Below are positions 1-5,577 of a DNA stretch of 5,581 nucleotides, one piece after another. Within the stretch, counting starts at the first letter, position 1; each line of letters opens with the position of its first letter. The DNA lies in contig JAPOZF010000637.1 in the NCBI GenBank assembly GCA_026706165.1, positions 1 to 5,581 of the forward strand, written 5' to 3'. Both the position numbers and the translations under genes were made by a program. The notes beneath the pieces were generated by a model. It was not told the DNA's origin. It saw only the letters and a list, made by a program, of their open reading frames with translations, and ran no database searches. The stretch is from Gemmatimonadota bacterium. Lineage in GTDB: Bacteria > Latescibacterota > UBA2968 > UBA8231.

Positions 1-2196
1 GCCGACGTAAGGCTTCCGGATACTCTCTACGGCAAGGTGCTGCGCAGTCCTCTCGCCCACGCCCGCATCCTTTCCATCGACCCCAGCAGGGCTCTCGAGG
101 TCGAAGGGATCCGCGCAGTCGCCACCGCCGACGATCTCGTCGAGACGGTCGACAAGCTGTCCGACATCGGCGAAACCCTCGTCAACATCCGCGAGATCGC
201 CCAGAACAGCCTGGCTTCGGACAAGGTTCTGTACAAGGGCCACGCGGTGGCCGCGGTCGCCGCGACGAGCCCGCACATCGCCGAAGAGGCGCTGGCCCTG
301 ATCGACGTAGAGTACGAGCCCCTGCCGGCCGTCGTCGACGTGCGCGAAGCGATGGAAGAGGGGGCCCCGTTGCTCGACGAAAACCGCACCACCCAGTCGA
401 TGGGGGAGGATTCGGGCAGGAAGAGCAACGTCGCCAGCTACAACCAGCACAAGATGGGGGACCTCGAGAGAGGCTTTGCCGAGGCGGATGTCGTCGTCGA
501 GAGGGAGTTTCACACCGCAACCGTTCACCAGGGTTACATCGAGCCCCACAACACGACCGTCTTCTGGAAGGAGGACGGCACGGTCACCGTCTGGGTTAGC
601 ACCCAGGGGCCGTTCCAGATCCGCGCCCAGCTTGCGGAAGTGCTGCAGCTCCCGATCTCGAAAGTCAAGGTGATCCCCTGCGAAATCGGCGGCGGGTTCG
701 GCGGCAAATTCCCGATCTACATGGAACCGGCCGCCGCCGTGATGTCGCACAAGACCGGCCACCCGGTGAAGATGCTGATGAGCCGGAGCGAGGTGTTCGA
801 GGCGACCGGTCCGGCCCCCGGGTCGTTCCAGCGGATCAGGATGGGGGCGACCAATGACGGCCGCCTCGTCGCCGCCGACTGCTACATGGTGTACGAAGCC
901 GGCGCCTATCCCGGCTCTGCCGTCGGCGCCGGGGCCCAGTGCATTCTCGCCCCGTACAACATTCCCAACGTCACCATCGACGCCTACGACGTCGTCGTCA
1001 ACAAGCCGAAATCGAGCGCCTACCGCGCCCCGGGAGCTCCGAACGCCGCCTTCGCGTCCGAGACCGTGATCGACGAGCTCGCCGAAAGGATCGGAATGGA
1101 TCCCCTGGAGCTGCGGCGCCGGAACTCCGCCCGCGAGGGCACCCGCAGGGCCGACGGCACGATCTACGGAGAGATCGGCTGCGAGGAAACGGTCGCTCCC
1201 CTCGTCGACTCCGACCACTACCGGAGCCCGGTACCGAGCGGTCCAAACCAAGGCCGCGGAGTCGCCTCCGGTTTCTGGTTCAACGGCGGCGGGCAGTCGG
1301 CGGCGACCATCGTCGTGGCAACGGACGGCACCGTGACCCTGCAGGAAGGCTCGGCCGACATCGGCGGCACCCGCGCCGCCATGGCGATGATCGTGGCCGA
1401 GACTCTCTGTCTCTCCGCCGACCAGGTGAACCCGATGGTGGTCGACACCGATTCGATCGGCTACACCGACGGCACCGGCGGAAGCCGCGTCTGTTACGCG
1501 ACCGGCCACGCCTGCTATCTCGCCGCCGAAGACGTCAAGGAAAAGATGCGGGTGCGCGCCGCCCTGCAGCTGGAGGTCGAGGAGGGGGACGTCGAGTTCG
1601 ACAACGGCCGGTTCGTCTGCAAGTCCGATTCGGGCAAGGGGTTGACTTTCAACGAAGTCGCCGCGGAGCAGGGTTCGACCGGCGGTCCGATCGAGGGCAC
1701 CGGCGCGATCAACGCTTCCGGTCCCGGCAATGCCTTCGCGACGCACGCCGTCGATGTCGAGGTCGACACGGAGACCGGCAAGGTCCGCATCCTCCGCTAC
1801 ACCGCCGCCCAGGACGTCGGCAAGGCCATTCACCCTTCCTACGTGGAGGGGCAGATCCAGGGCGGCGTCGTCCAGGGGATCGGCTGGGCCCTTACCGAGG
1901 GGTATTTCTACGGCGATGACTGCACCATGGCCAATCCGACCTTCCTCGACTACCGCATGCCGACCACCCTCGACCTGCCGATGGTGGACTGCATACTGGT
2001 GGAGGTTAACAACCCGGCCAGCCCGCACGGGATCCGCGGCGTCGGGGAGGTTCCCCTGGTTCCTCCGATGGCGGCGATCGCCAACGCCATCTACGATGCC
2101 GTCGGCGTCCGTCTCTGCGAGCTGCCGATGAGCCCGGACCGGGTCGTGGCTGCCCTGCAGCGGCACTCCGAGCAGTACCAGGAGGCCGCCGGCTGA
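1..2196 (+). CDS. Xanthine dehydrogenase-family hydroxylase, molybdopterin-binding large subunit (5' partial)
   Basis: This is the catalytic large subunit of a molybdenum hydroxylase (xanthine dehydrogenase / aldehyde oxidase / hydroxybenzoyl-CoA reductase superfamily). These enzymes hydroxylate a carbon next to nitrogen or oxidise an aldehyde using water, and pass electrons to FeS and FAD partners, which are not in view. The frame is open from base 1 and already reads LYGKVLRSPLAHARI, a conserved segment near the family's N-terminus. The gene therefore starts upstream, with probably a few tens of residues missing; the in-frame GTG at 37 is internal. Counting from base 1 (731 codons), landmarks are TQGPFQIR (201-208), the cofactor-binding GGGFGGK (230-236), AYRAPG (340-345), GSADIGGTR (450-458), TGGSRV, and near the C-terminus GVGEVPL with E683 at the place of the catalytic base glutamate. 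AYRAPG lacks the cysteine of CO dehydrogenase CoxL (AYRCSFR), which argues against CO oxidation. The family call is firm; the substrate is unknown. Confidence 0.95.
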   Translation, partial: ADVRLPDTLYGKVLRSPLAHARILSIDPSRALEVEGIRAVATADDLVETVDKLSDIGETLVNIREIAQNSLASDKVLYKGHAVAAVAATSPHIAEEALALIDVEYEPLPAVVDVREAMEEGAPLLDENRTTQSMGEDSGRKSNVASYNQHKMGDLERGFAEADVVVEREFHTATVHQGYIEPHNTTVFWKEDGTVTVWVSTQGPFQIRAQLAEVLQLPISKVKVIPCEIGGGFGGKFPIYMEPAAAVMSHKTGHPVKMLMSRSEVFEATGPAPGSFQRIRMGATNDGRLVAADCYMVYEAGAYPGSAVGAGAQCILAPYNIPNVTIDAYDVVVNKPKSSAYRAPGAPNAAFASETVIDELAERIGMDPLELRRRNSAREGTRRADGTIYGEIGCEETVAPLVDSDHYRSPVPSGPNQGRGVASGFWFNGGGQSAATIVVATDGTVTLQEGSADIGGTRAAMAMIVAETLCLSADQVNPMVVDTDSIGYTDGTGGSRVCYATGHACYLAAEDVKEKMRVRAALQLEVEEGDVEFDNGRFVCKSDSGKGLTFNEVAAEQGSTGGPIEGTGAINASGPGNAFATHAVDVEVDTETGKVRILRYTAAQDVGKAIHPSYVEGQIQGGVVQGIGWALTEGYFYGDDCTMANPTFLDYRMPTTLDLPMVDCILVEVNNPASPHGIRGVGEVPLVPPMAAIANAIYDAVGVRLCELPMSPDRVVAALQRHSEQYQEAAG

Positions 2197-2208
2197 GGGC
2201 GCGGAGCA

Positions 2209-2219
2209 GACAGCCTGTC
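2209..2219. repeat. Short inverted repeat GACAG-C-CTGTC
   Basis: GACAG (2209-2213) and CTGTC (2215-2219) form a dyad with a single central base, in the gap just after the hydroxylase stop. The spacing is too tight for an RNA hairpin, so if it means anything it would be a protein-binding half-site pair. It may be chance in GC-rich DNA. Confidence 0.2.
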
Positions 2220-2225
2220 CCGCCG

Positions 2226-2261
2226 GGGCCCCGGGAGTTCCTTCCCGGGGCCCGTTTCGTT
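2226..2261 (+). terminator. Intrinsic-terminator-like hairpin after the hydroxylase gene
   Basis: GGGCCCCGGGA (2226-2236) is perfectly complementary to TCCCGGGGCCC (2243-2253). This gives an 11-bp stem, extendable by one G-U pair around a TTCC loop. It is followed by GTTTCGTT (2254-2261), a short and interrupted T tract. It lies 30 bases after the hydroxylase stop and ends 18 bases before the phosphatase ATG. It would terminate, or partly terminate, transcription of the upstream operon. The very stable stem argues for function; the imperfect T tract suggests incomplete termination. Confidence 0.65.
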
Positions 2262-2271
2262 AGGAACTCCC
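2233..2271 (+). promoter_or_regulatory. Alternative stem covering the phosphatase ribosome binding site
   Basis: GGGAGTTCC (2233-2241) is a perfect 9-base complement of GGAACTCCC (2263-2271), with 21 bases between. The first strand overlaps the left arm and loop of the terminator-like hairpin, so the two structures exclude each other. The second strand contains most of the likely Shine-Dalgarno AGGA (2262-2265) and ends directly against the ATG at 2272. In this fold the hairpin is broken but ribosome access is blocked; with the hairpin formed the binding site is free. This geometry suits attenuation or translational control. No ligand or protein partner can be identified. Confidence 0.4.
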
Positions 2272-3120
2272 ATGTCCCGACAGATCGATCCGCGGGAATT
2301 CGTCGATACACTGCTGCCTGTGGTGCGCCAGTGCGCCGAAGCGTCGCTGATTTTCTACGGCCGGGTCGCCGACCTGGGAAAGGCGGCCGACACCAGCCTC
2401 ACCGGGTCGAAGGCGCAGGAGGCGTCGAGCGTGCTCACCGCCCTCGACGGCGCCCTGCAGGAGATCATCCTGGCGGTGGTGCTGCAACGCTACCCGGAGA
2501 TTCGCTGCATCGCCGAAGAGGACACCGCCCTGAAGCGGCGCTTCCGGGGAAATCGCAGCGAATACGCGGTCATTCTCGATCCGATCGACGGCACCTGGCA
2601 CTTCCAGCGCGGCGACGCACCCTACCACCTGTCAGTCGGGTTGTGCAGGAAGGGACTGATGCAGGCCGCCATAGTCGCCCGTCCGGATGAGGGCAAGATA
2701 TTCACGGCGATACGCGGCCGCGGAGCCTGGGTGCAGACCGGAAACCGCCGGCTTCGCCGCCTGCGGCTGCCCTCGACTCCCAGGACGAATGCGGCCTTCG
2801 TCTCGTCCAAGGCGCGGCCTTACCGGGCGCTGCTCCGCCCCCGACTCGAACCCCGCGAGCACCCGATCGGCGCCGCCCTGGTGCTCACCCTGCTGGCCGA
2901 GGGGGAGCTGTGCGCCTATCTCACGCGGCAGGTCGAGGTGTACGACGTAGGCCCCCCCTCCCTGATAGCCGAGGAGGCCGGAGCGCGCTGCTTCCTCAGG
3001 GGGGGCAGGGCGCCGGCTTACATGAGGCGGGCCAAATTTCCCCTGTTCATGGCCGCGGCCAACGAAGGAATACAACAGTTCCTGCAGGACGCCGTGCGCG
3101 CCGCGGGGAGGATGCCGTGA
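2272..3120 (+). CDS. Inositol monophosphatase-family phosphatase
   Basis: This 282-residue soluble protein is of normal length for the Mg2+-dependent, lithium-sensitive phosphatase superfamily (IMPase/SuhB, CysQ, HisN types), which removes phosphate from small phosphorylated metabolites. All expected metal ligands can be placed: D59 in TALDG, E82 in IAEED, D103 and D106 in DPIDGTWHF, and D225 in VYDVGPPSLIAEEAGA. GAW (151-153) matches the usual GAF position. The core motif reads DGTWHF rather than the common DGTTNF, and the late motif begins YD rather than WD. These changes lie around the active site and leave the substrate open. The start ATG has AGGA six bases upstream, and the alternative stem over that site could regulate it. 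Its stop overlaps the next start by four bases (GTGA), so the two are probably translationally coupled. The family is clear; whether it acts on inositol phosphate, PAP or another compound is not. Confidence 0.88.
   Translation: MSRQIDPREFVDTLLPVVRQCAEASLIFYGRVADLGKAADTSLTGSKAQEASSVLTALDGALQEIILAVVLQRYPEIRCIAEEDTALKRRFRGNRSEYAVILDPIDGTWHFQRGDAPYHLSVGLCRKGLMQAAIVARPDEGKIFTAIRGRGAWVQTGNRRLRRLRLPSTPRTNAAFVSSKARPYRALLRPRLEPREHPIGAALVLTLLAEGELCAYLTRQVEVYDVGPPSLIAEEAGARCFLRGGRAPAYMRRAKFPLFMAAANEGIQQFLQDAVRAAGRMP
3105..3111 (+). promoter_or_regulatory. Ribosome binding site fixing the GTG start of the DapA-like gene
   Basis: GGGGAGG (3105-3111) lies five bases before GTG (3117-3119), whose last two bases are shared with the TGA of the phosphatase gene. 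The same open frame runs upstream inside the phosphatase gene, but there it gives an arginine- and glycine-rich sequence unlike the family. The protein from this GTG begins TAKRFGGVLPVVSMPY, a normal DapA-family N-terminus. Confidence 0.75.
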
Positions 3121-4028
3121 CCGCGAAACGGTTCGGCGGCGTCCTGCCGGTCGTCAGCATGCCCTACAATGCCGACCTGTCGATCGACTTTGCCACACTG
3201 CAAAGGGAGGTCGACCACATCTTCGACCTCGGCGCGGACGGTCTCTGCCTCGCCCTGGTTTCCGACCTGCTGCGGCTCACCGGGGAGGAGCGTCTTCGGC
3301 TCCCTGCGGAACTGGTGAAGTTCGCCGCGGGAAGGGGTCCGGTCGTCGTCAACGTCGGCGCCGAGAGCACCGGTCAGGCGGTCCTCTACGCCCGCGCCGC
3401 CGAACAGGGAGGAGCGGCGGCAACGATGGCCCTGCCGCCGGTTTCCCGCGCTCTGCCCCAGGAGGAGTTGCGCTCCTACTTCGAGGCGATTCTCGACGCC
3501 GTCGAGCTTCCGATGTTCGTCCAGGACGCCAGTTCCTACGTCGGCAGTCCGATGAGCGTGCAGTTCCAGGTGGACCTGTTTCACCAGTACGGAGACCGCA
3601 TCCTCTTCAAGCCCGAGGCGACCCCCCTCGGGCCGGCGATTTCCGCCTTGCGCGAGAGCACTGCCGGCCGCTCCGGCATCTTCGAGGGGAGCGGCGGGGT
3701 TCTCCTGATCGACTCGCATCGCCGCGGCGTGAACGGGACCATACCGGGAGTGGAAATGCTCTCCGGGCTGGTGGCGCTCTGGCAGGCCCTGGAGGCGGGG
3801 GAAGAGGAGAGGATCTACGACCTCTGGTTTCCCGTCTGCGCGCTGGCAACCCTGCAGCTCCAGGGCGGTCTCGACGGGTTCATCACCGCCGGACGCCACA
3901 TGCTCCACCGGCAGGGTCTGTTCCCCGGCCAGCATCACCGGGGTCCTCTCTCGTTCGAGCCGGACGAGGTCGCCAGGGCCGAGCTCGACCGCCTGTACGA
4001 CCTGCTGCAGCAGGTCCTCGACCAGTGA
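3117..4028 (+). CDS. Dihydrodipicolinate synthase (DapA)-family lyase/aldolase-like protein, non-canonical active site
   Basis: This 303-residue protein has the length and layout of the DapA/N-acetylneuraminate lyase TIM-barrel family, whose members form a Schiff base with pyruvate or a related 2-oxo acid and make or break a C-C bond, or dehydrate. The barrel opening is GVLPVVSMPYNADLSIDF. The Schiff-base lysine is K165 in ILFKPEATP. A glycine-rich strand GIFEGSGG (187-194) and VNGTIPG (205-211) sit where the family binds substrate. Two hallmark motifs are altered: the position of GTTGE reads ALVSD (46-50), and the strand that normally carries the catalytic tyrosine (LYNVP) reads FVQDASSYVG (134-143), with Q136 at that place. 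A lysine-pathway role is therefore unlikely. Tight coupling to the phosphatase before and the aminotransferase after suggests a dedicated pathway. Fold and lysine are well supported; the reaction is unknown. Confidence 0.87.
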   Translation: MTAKRFGGVLPVVSMPYNADLSIDFATLQREVDHIFDLGADGLCLALVSDLLRLTGEERLRLPAELVKFAAGRGPVVVNVGAESTGQAVLYARAAEQGGAAATMALPPVSRALPQEELRSYFEAILDAVELPMFVQDASSYVGSPMSVQFQVDLFHQYGDRILFKPEATPLGPAISALRESTAGRSGIFEGSGGVLLIDSHRRGVNGTIPGVEMLSGLVALWQALEAGEEERIYDLWFPVCALATLQLQGGLDGFITAGRHMLHRQGLFPGQHHRGPLSFEPDEVARAELDRLYDLLQQVLDQ

Positions 4029-4063
4029 GGGCTGGCGGCGGCACCGGGAGGCCGCGCCGCGCC

Positions 4064-5227
4064 ATGAAGGAGTCGCGGCGCATGGCCGAGGTCCTCAGTC
4101 CGGTCATTCCCGACGTCGCGGCGCTGATCCGCGACAACCCCGGCACCATCTCCCTCGGTCAAGGGGTCGTCCACTATCCGCCGCCGCCGCAGGCGCTGGA
4201 AGCGGTTTCCCGTTTCGGCGGCGAAATCGAGGAACACCACTACCAGGCCGCGTCGGGGATTCCGCAGCTGCGCGAGAAGCTGCTCGCCAAGCTCCATTGC
4301 GAAAACGGGATCGCCGTGGGCGACGGACAGGCCCTCGTGGTCACCGCGGGCAGCAACATGGCCTTCTACCATGCCCTGCTGGCGGTCTGCGACCCCGGGG
4401 ACGAGGTGGTGATCGCCGCGCCCTTCTACTTCAACCACGAGATGGCGATAGCCATGGCGAACTGCCGGCCGGTGCTGGCGCCGACAGGGCCGGACTACCA
4501 GCTCGACCCCGCCGTCGTCGAGGCCTGCCTGTCGGCGCGCACGCGCGCCGTCGTAACCATCTCTCCCAACAACCCGGCCGGAGTCGTCTATCCGGGCGAG
4601 GTCCTGCAAAGGGTCAACGAGCTGTGCCGGCGGCAAGGGCTTTACCATTTCAGCGACGAGGCCTACGAGTACTTCACCTACGATGGGGCAGAGCACTTTT
4701 CGGTGGGTTCAATGCCCGATAACGAGGCGCACACGATCTCCCTGTTCTCGTTCTCGAAGTCGTACAGCCTGGCCAGCTGGCGGGTCGGTTACATGGTGAC
4801 TCCCCGGCACCTGCTGCGGGCCCTCGAGAAAAGCCAGGACACGATCCTGATCTGCCCCCCGGTCGTTTCCCAGGTCGCCGCTGCGGGGGCCCTCGATGCG
4901 GGGCACGAGTACTGCCGCGGCCGCGTCGGGAAGCTCTCGCAGGTACGGCGGCTCTGTCTGGAAAGGCTCGGAGAGGTTGAGGACCTGTGCACGGTGCCGG
5001 AGTCGAACGGCGCTTTCTACCTGCTGGTCCGCCTGCATTGCGACCTCGACTCGATGCAGGTTGTCGAACGCCTGGTGAGGGATTTCAAGGTCGCCGCCAT
5101 TCCGGGATCCGGCTTCGGGATGACCGATGCCTGCTACCTCCGCGTCGCCTACGGAGCCCTTCAGCCCGGTACCGTGGCGGAAGGGATGGACCGCCTTGTG
5201 AGAGGTCTGCGAGATCTGATCGCGTAG
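4064..5227 (+). CDS. Class I/II pyridoxal-phosphate-dependent aminotransferase
   Basis: This fold-type I aminotransferase (387 residues from this start) would move an amino group between an amino acid and a 2-oxo acid using PLP in the cytoplasm. Motifs in order: NPGTISLGQGVVHYPPPP at the N-terminus, YQAASGIPQLREKL, TAGSNMAF for the PLP phosphate, SPNNPAG with N170, SDEAYEYF with D198 and Y201, the PLP lysine K232 in SFSKSYSLASWRVGY, and R360 in LRVAYG for the substrate carboxylate. All key residues are present. The frame is open from GTG 4025, overlapping the previous stop as GTGA, but the extra 13 residues are glycine/arginine-rich and unlike the family. ATG 4064 keeps ESRRM before the conserved core and has GGGAGG 12 bases upstream. 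ATG 4082, nine bases after AAGGAG (4067-4072), is a real alternative. It is the third gene of the close-packed group. The amino donor is not predictable. Confidence 0.92.
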   Translation: MKESRRMAEVLSPVIPDVAALIRDNPGTISLGQGVVHYPPPPQALEAVSRFGGEIEEHHYQAASGIPQLREKLLAKLHCENGIAVGDGQALVVTAGSNMAFYHALLAVCDPGDEVVIAAPFYFNHEMAIAMANCRPVLAPTGPDYQLDPAVVEACLSARTRAVVTISPNNPAGVVYPGEVLQRVNELCRRQGLYHFSDEAYEYFTYDGAEHFSVGSMPDNEAHTISLFSFSKSYSLASWRVGYMVTPRHLLRALEKSQDTILICPPVVSQVAAAGALDAGHEYCRGRVGKLSQVRRLCLERLGEVEDLCTVPESNGAFYLLVRLHCDLDSMQVVERLVRDFKVAAIPGSGFGMTDACYLRVAYGALQPGTVAEGMDRLVRGLRDLIA

Positions 5228-5284
5228 GGTGCGGCGCAGGAGGACCGTCCCCGTCGCTGTCTCGCCTGGCCGATTTTCAGGATT

Positions 5285-5312
5285 CACGGGGCTCCGTCCA
5301 CGGGGTTCGTCC
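5285..5312. repeat. Imperfect tandem direct repeat, unit about 14 bases
   Basis: CACGGGGCTCCGTC (5285-5298) is followed directly by CACGGGGTTCGTCC (5299-5312). The first seven bases are identical, and the rest aligns well if one base is gapped. It lies about 40 bases upstream of the -35 element of the promoter below, where an activator could bind. Function is not shown; it may be chance. Confidence 0.3.
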
Positions 5313-5328
5313 GCGTGTGTGAAAGAGA

Positions 5329-5352
5329 GGCTCCGGGATGGAGCCGTGGTTT
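5329..5352 (+). terminator. Hairpin with weak T tract, possible end of the aminotransferase operon
   Basis: GGCTCC (5329-5334) and GGAGCC (5340-5345) form a perfect 6-bp stem with loop GGGAT, followed by GTGGTTT. It lies 101 bases after the aminotransferase stop and ends eight bases before the -35 element of the next transcription unit. It is a plausible but weak intrinsic terminator. I saw no better hairpin between 5228 and 5328. Confidence 0.4.
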
Positions 5353-5353
5353 C

Positions 5354-5381
5354 TTGACACTCGCGTTCTCCAATTTATCTT
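5354..5381 (+). promoter_or_regulatory. Sigma-70-type promoter
   Basis: A perfect -35 hexamer TTGACA (5354-5359) is followed after 16 bases by TATCTT (5376-5381), which has four of six -10 consensus bases including the key first T, the A and the last T. The surrounding DNA (5346-5382) is AT-richer than the genes before it. Transcription would start near A5389 or G5391. No open frame with a ribosome binding site starts soon after, but a strongly self-complementary segment does. Confidence 0.6.
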
Positions 5382-5388
5382 TGCCGGC

Positions 5389-5505
5389 ACGAGAGCGACC
5401 TGAATTCACGAAAGACTGCCCCTGCGGAAGTTTTCCACTTCCTCCGAACGTGGAACTTCGACAAAGTCAATTCCGGCATTCTGGTGAGTTGGTCGCTCTT
5501 TTTTG
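5389..5505 (+). ncRNA. Candidate structured RNA (small RNA or regulatory leader), family not recognised
   Basis: From the predicted start the transcript closes on itself. GAGAGCGACC (5391-5400) pairs with GGTCGCTCTT (5491-5500): nine Watson-Crick pairs plus one G-U. After a TG bulge, AATTCAC (5403-5409) pairs with GTGAGTT (5484-5490), including one wobble. The closing helix runs into six T residues (5499-5504). Inside, GAAGTT and CCAC (5427-5438, interrupted by a two-base bulge) pair with GTGGAACTTC (5450-5459) around an 11-base loop. GACT (5414-5417) can meet AGTC (5465-5468), and TGCGGAA (5423-5429) could instead pair with TTCCgGCA (5471-5478). The result is a rod about 115 bases long with paired ends, a canonical promoter before it and a U tail after it. 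It lacks the signatures I would expect of 5S rRNA, bacterial SRP RNA, tmRNA or common riboswitches. It may instead be the leader of a gene beyond the window. Confidence 0.5.
5484..5504 (+). terminator. 3' arm and T6 tract of the structured RNA
   Basis: The 3' strand of the closing helices (5484-5500) leads directly into six T residues (5499-5504). Because its partner strand lies about 90 bases upstream, termination would depend on the whole rod folding first. That is a less usual arrangement than a local hairpin, and one that could be controlled. No good local hairpin precedes the T tract (only about 4 bp at 5473-5484). Confidence 0.45.
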
Positions 5506-5538
5506 TTACCGCTCGAGATCTCCAGCCCGTTGAAAGAT

Positions 5539-5558
5539 GCGACCAGGCAATGCTGGTC
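5539..5558 (+). promoter_or_regulatory. Downstream hairpin with a second copy of the closing-helix strand
   Basis: GACCAG (5541-5546) and CTGGTC (5553-5558) form a perfect 6-bp hairpin with loop GCAATG. GCGACC at 5539-5544 is identical to 5395-5400, the 5' strand of the closing helix. Either copy can therefore pair with GGTCGC (5491-5496). This suggests a possible antiterminator or translation-control element between the T tract and the putative gene start downstream. Confidence 0.35.
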
Positions 5559-5568
5559 CGTTGGAAAG

Positions 5569-5577
5569 AAAGGAAGG
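5569..5577 (+). promoter_or_regulatory. Likely ribosome binding site of a gene starting beyond the window
   Basis: The window ends in a purine-rich run AAAGGAAGG (5569-5577) followed by TGCT. AAGGA lies at the right distance for a start codon a few bases past position 5581. If so, the structured segment upstream would be within its roughly 190-base 5' leader. Confidence 0.4.

Larger units (their letters stand above)
5481..5564 (+). repeat. Spaced direct repeat CTGGTnnGTTGG
   Basis: CTGGTGAGTTGG (5481-5492) recurs as CTGGTCCGTTGG (5553-5564), ten of twelve bases identical and 72 bases apart. Each copy can pair with a nearby ACCAG/GACC strand, so the repeat could let the transcript exchange partners. 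Confidence 0.35.

Noticed and set aside
37..39. GTG at 37 as the hydroxylase start
   Set aside because: The twelve codons before it are open and match the family N-terminal segment (LPDTLYGK), so the true start lies outside the window.
939..1919. Long 326-codon open frame overlapping the hydroxylase gene on the same strand
   Set aside because: Its product is almost entirely arginine, glycine and proline-rich, as expected when GC-rich coding DNA is read out of frame; the overlapping hydroxylase shows conserved motifs throughout.
3018..3938. 306-codon open frame on the minus strand across the DapA-like gene
   Set aside because: No recognisable domain or ribosome binding site; it is antisense to a gene with clear family motifs.
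4002..4013. Perfect palindrome CTGCTGCAGCAG near the end of the DapA-like gene
   Set aside because: It encodes Leu-Leu-Gln-Gln in the C-terminal helix and is easily explained by common GC-rich codons.
3935..4696. 253-codon minus-strand open frame opposite the lyase/aminotransferase junction
   Set aside because: No family features; it mirrors the coding constraint of the aminotransferase on the other strand.
5389..5505. 5S rRNA or bacterial SRP RNA, suggested by the length of about 115 bases and the paired ends
   Set aside because: CCGAAC occurs in a loop, but the other conserved 5S segments are absent, and the SRP apical GGAAG-type hairpin with its flanking conserved bases is not present.
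5315..5533. Possible 72-residue small protein starting at GTG 5315
   Set aside because: No ribosome binding site before the start, no recognisable sequence, and it runs through the terminator-like hairpin, promoter and structured RNA, which explain the region better.
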